DNA from: Chloroflexota bacterium
GTDB lineage: Bacteria > Chloroflexota > Limnocylindria > QHBO01
NCBI GenBank assembly: GCA_013697395.1
Contig: JACCWY010000478.1
Coordinates: 1-31,556 of the forward strand
Length of the DNA stretch: 31,556 bases
Reading direction: 5' to 3'
In this document: piece after piece, positions 25,727 through 31,556 of the stretch
Position numbering within the stretch: position 1 is the first letter of the stretch
How the letters are laid out: the number at the start of each line of letters is the position of its first letter
Position numbers and translations under genes: made by a program
The notes under the pieces: generated by a model
Told to the model about the DNA's origin: nothing
The model's input: the letters and a program-made list of their open reading frames with translations, nothing else
The model's database searches: none

Positions 25727-27237
25727 TGCGCGGCGCCGGTCCAGGCCACGGAGCCCAGCCCGAGCACGAACCAGAACAGGAAGGCCACGGTGTTGCCTTC
25801 GAGCAGCATCGTGGTCACCGACGACAGGCTCACTGCCGCGGTGGCGCCAACCATGCCGGCAGCCACCACGAAGTGGCTGGCACGGGCCCGGCGCGTCGCC
25901 AGTAGAAGGGGCAGCACGATCAGCCCGATCGCGGCGATCAGCGCGGCCGCACCGACGACGCCGGTCTCGACCAGGATGTGGAGCCAGAAGTTGTCCACCG
26001 TTCGCTGCCGGTACCAATCGGGGAAGATCTCGTCGGTGCCGTATTCGGTGTAGACCGGGGAGGAGAAGTTCCACGCCGCGGCGCCCCCGTAGCGACCTGG
26101 ACCGACGCCGACGATCGGATGGTCCACCAGTATCGGCAGCGCGTTGGTCATGAACATCCACCGCAGGTCGCGACCCTCGCCGATGGCTCCGACGCGGTCG
26201 ATGGTGCTCCCGAACGGGTTGAACGGCTCGGGCGCCTCCTCCACCGTGCCGTCGGCCGCCGGGGATGCGGGAAGGAGGTTGCGGGGCATGACGAAGGCGG
26301 TGCCGAGCGCCAGGACCCCGATGAGGCCAAAGGCCAGCAGCGCTCTGCGCTCCAGGAAGAGGGCGACGACGGCGAACCCTCCGCCCACCCCGAGCCACGA
26401 GCCGCGCGAGTAGGTGAGGAACAGGGCCAGCGTCAGGACGAAGGTCATCACCATCGCCACGCGGCGTTGGCCGACACGCGGCAGGCGGGTGATCGCGAAC
26501 ACGCAGAACGGGAGCGTCAGGCCGATGAGGGTCCCGAACACGTTCGGGTCTCGCACGAACGAGCCGATCCGCACGTCCTCGCCTGATCGACCGACGATGC
26601 CGGTGAGGCCGAGGATGCCCGGCGAGAGCACCACCTGCGCGATGGCGATGAGGGCCCCGACGATCACGACCCCGACCAGGACCGTGATGGCCAGGCGGAC
26701 CTGGCGGTGGCCGAATCCGGCCATCCGAACCAGGTAGAACAGCACGGCGGCGTCCAACGTGTAGACGAGGCCGAGGAGGGCGATGTGCGGCGGAACCCCG
26801 TTGACGAGGGTCGAGATCGCCGCAGCGCCGGCGAACACGGCAAACGCGATGGTTGCAGGGTGGCGGATCGCAGGGACGAAGGTGCCGGATCGCACCGAGA
26901 GCACGAGCACGACGCCCGCGACGAGGAGCAGCAGGACCTCGGAAAAGAACGGGGCGATGGCCAGGGCTCCGACGGGGATCACGCGCCCTGCGACGAACCG
27001 GTCCAGGAGCGGCGTCAGGACCACCAGCACCAGGACGGCGCGAGGCCAGCGGAAGGTCGCCAGCGCGATCGTCGCCAGGAGTGCGGCAACCGGCACGAGC
27101 GCCGCGACGACGGAGACGCGGGCGACGAGGATGGACGTGACGGCCAGCGCCAGTCCGGCGGCCACGTACCACACGGCCGGTGCGTCGGCCAGGATGCGAC
27201 GGACCGGGCGGAGCGGCCGGTCGAGGGTGGTCATCAT
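25690..27237 (-). CDS. O-antigen ligase / polymerase-like membrane protein (Wzy/WaaL type)
   Basis: 515 residues with roughly a dozen hydrophobic helices and one large outer loop between about residues 310 and 410, the layout of the O-antigen ligase superfamily. The loop contains Gly-Val-Gly-Pro-Gly-Arg-Tyr-Gly and Asp-Asn-Phe-Trp-Leu-His-Ile-Leu-Val-Glu-Thr-Gly, which resemble the conserved His/Glu motif of this family. A Ser-Phe-Val-Arg-Asp-Pro-Asn-Val-Phe-Gly segment precedes helix 7. It would join or polymerise lipid-linked glycans outside the membrane. ATG at 27237 overlaps the upstream glycosyltransferase stop (ATGA). The open frame continues upstream only as a shadow. Confidence 0.88.
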   Translation of the reverse strand: MMTTLDRPLRPVRRILADAPAVWYVAAGLALAVTSILVARVSVVAALVPVAALLATIALATFRWPRAVLVLVVLTPLLDRFVAGRVIPVGALAIAPFFSEVLLLLVAGVVLVLSVRSGTFVPAIRHPATIAFAVFAGAAAISTLVNGVPPHIALLGLVYTLDAAVLFYLVRMAGFGHRQVRLAITVLVGVVIVGALIAIAQVVLSPGILGLTGIVGRSGEDVRIGSFVRDPNVFGTLIGLTLPFCVFAITRLPRVGQRRVAMVMTFVLTLALFLTYSRGSWLGVGGGFAVVALFLERRALLAFGLIGVLALGTAFVMPRNLLPASPAADGTVEEAPEPFNPFGSTIDRVGAIGEGRDLRWMFMTNALPILVDHPIVGVGPGRYGGAAAWNFSSPVYTEYGTDEIFPDWYRQRTVDNFWLHILVETGVVGAAALIAAIGLIVLPLLLATRRARASHFVVAAGMVGATAAVSLSSVTTMLLEGNTVAFLFWFVLGLGSVAWTGAAHHPPSTDEVTPA

Positions 27238-28301
27238 CGGGCCACGCCCAGGATCTCCACGACGCGTTGGGCACGAGCATGCCACGAGTGCTCCACGGCC
27301 GCGCGCAGCGCTGCCTCGGCGTAGCGGTCCAGCCTCTCCGGCGCGGCCGTCGCCAGCTCGCGGATCCCGCCCGCCAGCCCCTCGGTCGTGTCCGCCACCA
27401 CCACGCCCGCGCCGGCGCCACGAACGATCTTCGTCTGCTCGAGGCAATCGGTGACGAGGAGGGGACGCCCGTAGCTGAGGTATTCCATGACCTTGATCGG
27501 CACGGCGAGCTCGTTGTAGGGACTGCAGTGGCGCGGCTGGACGGTGGCGAGGACGTCGGGCAGCAGCCGATGGATGTCGGAGCCGCTGCCGCGCTCGAGC
27601 CTGAACCAGGCCGGATACGGCGGTGGCGGCTCCTCGCCCGGACGTGAGACGCACGTCAGGCCGATCGAGATCCCCTCGCCCCGCACGCGCTCGATGGCCC
27701 CGAACAGGATGTCGAGCCCATGCACCGGGTACCGCATCCCGCCCACGAACAGGAGCCGATCCGCGTCCGGCGAGCGAGGCACCACGACGGGTGGGGGAGC
27801 TCCGGGTGGGATGAGGAGCGGATCGTCGGAGTCGCCGAACGCGGCCGCCAGCCCGGTCGATGGGTAGGCGACCCGCCCAGACGCCAGGCTGAGCGCCGCG
27901 AACGCCGGCCGAAACAGGGCTCGGCTCAGCCACCGCTTGGGTGAGCCGCCGGGGGAGTACTCGGGGAAGAGCGGCTGCGCGTCGCGGAGGTAGGTGAGGA
28001 CCGGGACGCCGAGCGATCGCGCCAGGCCCAGGAACGCGATGTCGACCGGACCGGGGAGCGTGGTCGCCGACTCCACGTACACGCCGGAGAGTCCCGAGAG
28101 GCGCCTCGACGCGGCGTATCGTAGCAGCGCTCCCGCGCGCGGCAGCCGCCAGCCGGCCACGACGTCGAGCTCCACCAGCTTCGACAGCTCGTCGCGCATG
28201 TGGGTGATCCGCGCGGTGGCTCCCCACCGGCCCCGGTCCAGGGGATACATGGAGAGGAGCAGCAGTCGCGGACGTCGAGCCCTCACGCGGGCATCGCGCA
28301 T
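27234..28301 (-). CDS. Glycosyltransferase, GT4-like
   Basis: 355 residues with a GT-B layout. The N-domain starts after a basic stretch with Leu-Leu-Leu-Leu-Ser-Met-Tyr-Pro-Leu-Asp. The C-domain has Leu-Leu-Phe-Val-Gly-Gly-Met and the donor site Ala-Val-Pro-Ile-Lys-Val-Met-Glu-Tyr-Leu-Ser-Tyr-Gly-Arg-Pro-Leu-Leu-Val. The N-domain is less typical than in the 24503 enzyme, and the acceptor is unknown. ATG at 28301; the stop overlaps the ligase-like gene. The two face the wecB operon and together form a small glycan-assembly locus. Confidence 0.85.
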   Translation of the reverse strand: MRDARVRARRPRLLLLSMYPLDRGRWGATARITHMRDELSKLVELDVVAGWRLPRAGALLRYAASRRLSGLSGVYVESATTLPGPVDIAFLGLARSLGVPVLTYLRDAQPLFPEYSPGGSPKRWLSRALFRPAFAALSLASGRVAYPSTGLAAAFGDSDDPLLIPPGAPPPVVVPRSPDADRLLFVGGMRYPVHGLDILFGAIERVRGEGISIGLTCVSRPGEEPPPPYPAWFRLERGSGSDIHRLLPDVLATVQPRHCSPYNELAVPIKVMEYLSYGRPLLVTDCLEQTKIVRGAGAGVVVADTTEGLAGGIRELATAAPERLDRYAEAALRAAVEHSWHARAQRVVEILGVAR

Positions 28302-28354
28302 CTCATTTCGGCAGTATCGGCGTTCGGGCGACGAGTCGGGCGGAATGGTGCCCG

Positions 28355-28591
28355 TCAGCCCTCGTCAGCGCGCCAGATCGTGGTAGCGGTGCATGCGTTG
28401 CAGATCGGACGGGCCTCGTCCATCGTGCCGAGGGGGAGCGCATGGTCCCGACCGGCGAGGAGGCAGTCGACCTGGACCCTCCGGCCGCCGGCCTCGGGCA
28501 GGAGCGAGAGGTGGCGCACCGAGCAGCGGCGGATCCGACCGGATCGCGGGATCGGTCTGCGCTCCTGGCTTCCGTCGGGATTCAGCGCCAT
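28355..28591 (-). CDS. Small hypothetical Cys-containing protein
   Basis: 78 residues from the ATG at 28591, which has GAGG eight bases upstream. The C-terminal half carries four cysteines overall, including Ile-Cys-Asn-Ala-Cys-Thr-Ala-Thr-Thr-Ile-Trp (a C-x2-C pair) and Val-Asp-Cys-Leu-Leu-Ala-Gly-Arg-Asp-His, which could form a metal site. No family is recognised. It lies 53 bases before the glycosyltransferase on the same strand and may share its transcript. Coding is plausible but unproven. Between 28592 and 28733 I see no further gene. Confidence 0.45.
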   Translation of the reverse strand: MALNPDGSQERRPIPRSGRIRRCSVRHLSLLPEAGGRRVQVDCLLAGRDHALPLGTMDEARPICNACTATTIWRADEG

Positions 28592-28733
28592 GGGTCTGGC
28601 CTCGGGTGCAGGCGGCACACGACGGCCGCCGAGCGTCTGAGGCTAGTGCGAGCGTGACCGGCGGCACAATGACGCCTTCGTACCATGGGCCGATGCGCCC
28701 GCCGGCGCCTCGCGGTGGCCGCCGGGCGCACGC

Positions 28734-28739
28734 TAGACT
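28734..28739 (+). promoter_or_regulatory. -10 element for the 28782 gene
   Basis: TAGACT, 42 bases before the GTG start. No -35 is recognised. Confidence 0.4.
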
Positions 28740-28781
28740 CACGCGGTCTCGGGTTTCCAACTCGGACGCGGGAGGGCGCGG

Positions 28782-29732
28782 GTGTTTGGTCGACGAAAGC
28801 GAGAGGAGGCGGCCGCCGAGGAGGCGGCCCGCGAGGCGGATCGCCACGCGCTGTTCGCCAGGCTCGCCCAACGTCCCGAGCACATCTGTCCGTTCCTCGG
28901 GCTGGCGGGCGACCGGACCGGTCACGTCGATGGCATCAGTGACGAGCACCGCTGCTTCGCGTTCGGCGACCCGGCGCCGATCTCGGCCGAGCAGCAGACG
29001 CGTGTGTGCCAGGAGCGCGGCTACGGCAACTGTCCCCGCTACCTGCGCGGCGTGCTCGTCATCCCGACCGAGGAGCTCGAGGCGCTGCGCCGGCCGCGCC
29101 AGCCGGAGGCGGCCGCCCCGCCACCGCCGCCATCGCAGGCGCGGTCCCGCCGGGCCGCACTGCTCCCGATCGTCCTGGGGCTCGTGCTTCTCGTGGCCGT
29201 CGGGGGTGGAGCAGCCCTCTATCTGAGCGGCGCGTTCGGGCCCGTGGCAAGCGTGCCGAGCCCGTCCTCGACGCCGGCGACGACGACGGAGCCATCGGTC
29301 GAGCCATCGGCCGAGCCGACCGAGTCCGCAACGGCATCGGTCGAGCCGACGGCATCTGGGGCGGAAGGCTCGCCCACGCCTGAGCCGACTCCCGTGCCGG
29401 GCGACGAGTTCGCCTTCTACGAGGTGTCGGTCGGGCCGGGCAGCTACACGATCTACTTCGTCGACCAGTTCGGATCGATCCTGGAGACGCGCACCGTCGG
29501 CTTCGACGACTTCTCGTTCGCTCGGGCAAGCCCCATCTCCGGCGAGGGTGGTGACGCACTGTGGGTCATCCAGGATGGGGACCTGTCCGGCTACGCGTAC
29601 GACTTCCCCGAGTCGGGCGAGTTCCGCGTCCGTGCCGTCTTCCTCGCCGGAGGCGGGGAGCGGCGCTCGTTCTATCTCGAGGATGCCGAGATGAACCAGG
29701 TCCCGCAGGAGACGCCCGCACCGATTCCCTGA
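28782..29732 (+). CDS. Membrane protein with N-terminal CPxLGL Cys motif
   Basis: 316 residues, GTG start. After a charged N-terminal helix the cytoplasmic part holds Cys-Pro-Phe-Leu-Gly-Leu (C36), His-Arg-Cys (C58), Arg-Val-Cys (C76) and Asn-Cys-Pro-Arg-Tyr (C84). I associate this CPxLGL...HRC...C...CPRY pattern with Chloroflexota membrane proteins, often ahead of LysM-type domains. It could bind zinc or an Fe-S cluster. One membrane span lies at about 122-147, then a ~60-residue Ser/Thr/Pro/Glu linker, then a ~100-residue beta-rich outer domain without a recognised family. The function is unknown; the layout suggests a signal between cytoplasm and cell surface. Confidence 0.7.
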   Translation: MFGRRKREEAAAEEAAREADRHALFARLAQRPEHICPFLGLAGDRTGHVDGISDEHRCFAFGDPAPISAEQQTRVCQERGYGNCPRYLRGVLVIPTEELEALRRPRQPEAAAPPPPPSQARSRRAALLPIVLGLVLLVAVGGGAALYLSGAFGPVASVPSPSSTPATTTEPSVEPSAEPTESATASVEPTASGAEGSPTPEPTPVPGDEFAFYEVSVGPGSYTIYFVDQFGSILETRTVGFDDFSFARASPISGEGGDALWVIQDGDLSGYAYDFPESGEFRVRAVFLAGGGERRSFYLEDAEMNQVPQETPAPIP

Positions 29733-29831
29733 CCCCGACCGGGCCGCCGGCCCGGCGGTCCGCGGTCGACCTGGAAGGCGACGACCCGGTCCACAGCGGC
29801 GGTCGGTCGCCGCCATCGCACCGAAAAACCC

Positions 29832-29859
29832 TTGACGGGTGGCGTTTGCCCTGTATAGT
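29832..29859 (+). promoter_or_regulatory. Promoter of the mraZ-rsmH (dcw) operon
   Basis: TTGACG (29832-29837) and TATAGT (29854-29859) with a 16-base spacer, a good sigma-70 promoter. The MraZ operator begins ten bases downstream of the -10 element, so repressor binding would block initiation or early elongation. Confidence 0.75.
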
Positions 29860-29868
29860 GGCGCTCTG

Positions 29869-29903
29869 TGGTTCCAAATGGGGCCATATGGGGTGTAGTG
29901 GTG
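29869..29903 (+). promoter_or_regulatory. MraZ operator: four TGG repeats at 10-base spacing
   Basis: TGGTT (29869), TGGGG (29879), TGGGG (29889) and TGGTG (29899) are spaced exactly 10 bases apart between the promoter and mraZ. In other bacteria MraZ represses its own operon by binding three or four such GTGG/TGGG direct repeats on one DNA face. Confidence 0.8.
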
Positions 29904-29916
29904 AACGACAGGCAGG

Positions 29917-30366
29917 ATGGACCGAGCGTCATTCCTCACCGGGGAGTTCCGGCACGCGCTGGACGATCGGGGCCGCGTCGCGGTCCCGGTGCGGTTCCGC
30001 GGGCGCCTGGCACAGGGAGCGACGCTCGCCCGATGGCTGGACGGCTGCCTGGCGATCTTCCCGGCGGATACCTGGGAGACCCTGGCGGCGAAGATCCAGG
30101 GGCTGCCGACGACGAACGCGGCCGCGCGACAGTTCGGCCGCTTCATGAGCTCGGGGGCGGTCGAGATGGAGCTCGATCGCCAGGGGCGGGTCCTCGTCCC
30201 GAGCTACCTGCGCGAGTACGCCGGCCTGACCGAGAGCGAGGTGGTCGTGGTCGGCGCGCTGAACCGGCTCGAGATCTGGGCGCCGACGCGGTGGGAGCCG
30301 TATCGATCGCAGATCGAGGACGCGCCGGAGGCGCTCGCCGAACACCTCGCCGACCTGGGCATCTGA
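29917..30366 (+). CDS. mraZ: Transcriptional regulator MraZ
   Basis: A DNA-binding protein of the division/cell-wall cluster and autorepressor of its operon. 149 residues with two AbrB-like SpoVT halves: Gly-Glu-Phe-Arg-His-Ala-Leu-Asp-Asp-Arg-Gly-Arg-Val-Ala-Val-Pro in the first, and Met-Glu-Leu-Asp-Arg-Gln-Gly-Arg-Val-Leu-Val-Pro in the second, both with the DxxGR-VxxP signature. The ATG at 29917 adds about six residues compared with the usual Met-Phe-x-Gly-Glu start; no later start codon fits. It is first gene of the cluster. Confidence 0.96.
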   Translation: MDRASFLTGEFRHALDDRGRVAVPVRFRGRLAQGATLARWLDGCLAIFPADTWETLAAKIQGLPTTNAAARQFGRFMSSGAVEMELDRQGRVLVPSYLREYAGLTESEVVVVGALNRLEIWAPTRWEPYRSQIEDAPEALAEHLADLGI

Positions 30367-30436
30367 TGGTGCCCAGGCCATTCATGCGTCTCCGGGCCGG
30401 TCGGCCCGCTGTCCGACACACGAGGTGCAACGTCAC

Positions 30437-31384
30437 ATGGGAGAAGGGCACCTGCCGGTGCTGGTCGACGAGGTTCTCACCTCGCTGGCCATCGGCTCCG
30501 GCAGCTCCGTGGCGGATTGCACCGTCGGCGGCGGTGGGCACGCCGAGCGGATTCTGGAGACCACGTCTCCGCATGGTCGCCTGCTCGGCCTCGATGCCGA
30601 TCGGGCGGCCATCGCGGAGGCGAAACGCGCGCTCGCGCGCTTCGGTGACCGGGTCACCCTGCGCCACGCGAACTTCGAGTCGATCTACGACGTCGCCGTC
30701 GACACGGGTTCGGTCCCGCTCGACGCCGTCGTCTTCGACCTCGGCCTCAGCAGCTACCAGCTGGCCGACCCGGATCGTGGATTCAGCTTCGCGGCCGATG
30801 CGCCGCCGGACATGAGATTCGATGAAACGAGTGGCCTATCGGCCGTTGAGCTCATTGACCGTTCCTCGGAGCGAGAGCTCGCCGGAATCCTCGCGACGTT
30901 TGGTGAAGAGCGCCGTGCAGGCCGCATCGCGAAGGCGATCGTGGCGGCGCGTGCGGAAGGGCGGATCGTGACTGCCGCCGACCTGGCCGCCGTCGTGGCT
31001 GCTGCGGCACCCGGACGACCCGGCGGCGCGGACGCCGGTCGGATCCACCCGGCAACGCGGACGTTCCAGGCGCTGCGCATCGCCGTGAACCGGGAGATCG
31101 AGGTGCTGACCGCCGGCCTGGTGGGTGCGCTCGCCGCGCTCCGCCCGGACGGGCGAATGGCGGTCATCAGCTACCACAGCCTCGAGGACCGCATCGTCAA
31201 GCGGTTCGTGGTGCGGGAGAGCCGCGATTGCATCGAGGACCCGCTGCCCCCGGTCTGCACGTGCGGGCATCGCGCGCAGCTGCGTGCCGTTCACAAGGGC
31301 GTCATCACCGCGGGCCCCGAGGAGGTCCGGCGGAACCGCCGAGCGCGCAGCGCGAAGCTGCGCGTTGCCCAGAAGCTCGCATGA
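30437..31384 (+). CDS. rsmH: 16S rRNA (cytosine-1402-N4)-methyltransferase RsmH
   Basis: Methylates C1402 in the ribosomal P site. 315 residues from ATG at 30437 (GAGG upstream); GTG at 30425 would add four residues without a ribosome-binding site. It begins with His-Leu-Pro-Val-Leu-Val-Asp-Glu-Val-Leu. The SAM site is Asp-Cys-Thr-Val-Gly-Gly-Gly-Gly-His, followed by Leu-Gly-Leu-Asp-Ala-Asp, the Asp-Leu-Gly-Leu-Ser-Ser-Tyr-Gln motif, and near the end Ser-Tyr-His-Ser-Leu-Glu-Asp-Arg-Ile-Val-Lys. It lies 70 bases after mraZ in the conserved dcw order. Confidence 0.96.
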   Translation: MGEGHLPVLVDEVLTSLAIGSGSSVADCTVGGGGHAERILETTSPHGRLLGLDADRAAIAEAKRALARFGDRVTLRHANFESIYDVAVDTGSVPLDAVVFDLGLSSYQLADPDRGFSFAADAPPDMRFDETSGLSAVELIDRSSERELAGILATFGEERRAGRIAKAIVAARAEGRIVTAADLAAVVAAAAPGRPGGADAGRIHPATRTFQALRIAVNREIEVLTAGLVGALAALRPDGRMAVISYHSLEDRIVKRFVVRESRDCIEDPLPPVCTCGHRAQLRAVHKGVITAGPEEVRRNRRARSAKLRVAQKLA

Positions 31385-31409
31385 GCAGAGCCAGGAGGAG
31401 GGTCTACCG

Positions 31410-31556
31410 ATGAGCAAGGGACATTCACGCCACCAGGCGAGCCGGCGCCGCATGTACTCGGCGCGGCAGCGGGATCTTCGGGAGCGGCGCGCCCGTGCCG
31501 CCGGTGAGCAGCAGCACTGGCTCAGCGACGAGGTCGCGGCAATCGAGATCGAGGAG
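31410..31556 (+). CDS. N-terminus of next dcw gene (FtsL-position protein), cut by window edge
   Basis: 49 codons are visible, starting at ATG 31410 with a strong AGGAGG seven to twelve bases upstream. The visible part is very basic (Ser-Arg-Arg-Arg-Met-Tyr, Arg-Glu-Arg-Arg-Ala-Arg-Ala) and then acidic, with no membrane span yet. By position after rsmH an FtsL-like division protein with a cytoplasmic basic tail is expected, but this cannot be shown from the fragment. Confidence 0.6.
   Translation, partial: MSKGHSRHQASRRRMYSARQRDLRERRARAAGEQQHWLSDEVAAIEIEE

Noticed and set aside
27238..28227. Upstream extension of the ligase-like frame through the glycosyltransferase gene
   Set aside because: It is low in family features and is overlapped on the same strand by the GT4 gene, which has proper motifs and an ATGA junction.

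Overview
The window is a gene-dense, very GC-rich bacterial chromosome segment. House-keeping content, GTG/TTG starts, ATGA/GTGA stop-start overlaps, a split methylmalonyl-CoA mutase, a Cys-motif membrane protein of a type I associate with Chloroflexota, and promoters reading TANAAT-CG without a clear -35 all fit a Chloroflexota genome. A Limnocylindria-like lineage is my best guess, but it is an inference made without database searches. There are no insertion sequences, phage genes, CRISPR arrays or base-composition breaks.

Layout. 1-1287 (minus): a degenerate ECF-like sigma factor and its zinc-type membrane anti-sigma partner, cut by the window edge. 1419-5626 (plus): dnaG primase, the primary sigma factor rpoD with unusual insertions, then tRNA-Asn. 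5751-7504: small genes (lipoprotein, cytochrome-oxidase subunit IV-like peptide, two unknowns), several with leaderless-looking promoters, and a nested hairpin between convergent genes. 7518-9270 (minus): parA-parB, preceded by five DnaA-box-like words. 9442-15161 (plus): tRNA with CAU anticodon, then a propionyl-CoA carboxylase operon (carboxyltransferase, biotin carboxylase, biotin carrier), methylmalonyl-CoA mutase catalytic subunit and epimerase. 15181-17779 (minus): a membrane protein and sucC-sucD. 17974-22429 (plus): isocitrate dehydrogenase and sdhCDAB. 22467-23244: RNase HI and RNase P RNA. 23335-28301: a surface-polysaccharide block (wecB, two glycosyltransferases, an O-antigen-ligase-like protein). 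28355-29732: a small Cys protein and the Cys-motif membrane protein. 29832-31556: start of the division/cell-wall (dcw) cluster with mraZ, its four-repeat operator, rsmH and a truncated next gene.

How the genes work together. From 9.5 to 22.4 kb the genes form a connected carbon route: propionyl-CoA to methylmalonyl-CoA (carboxylase), epimerisation and mutation to succinyl-CoA, then succinate and ATP/GTP (SucCD), then fumarate (SdhCDAB), with isocitrate dehydrogenase alongside. The cobalamin-binding subunit of the mutase is not in the window. The dnaG-rpoD, parAB, rnpB and mraZ-rsmH blocks are standard chromosomal maintenance functions.

I did not find a convincing undescribed multi-gene system such as a new defence or secretion module. 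The items most worth a second look are the four-repeat MraZ operator, the rpoD insertions, the degenerate sigma/anti-sigma pair, leaderless promoters, the DnaA-box-like cluster upstream of parA, and the nested hairpin at 6180-6230.
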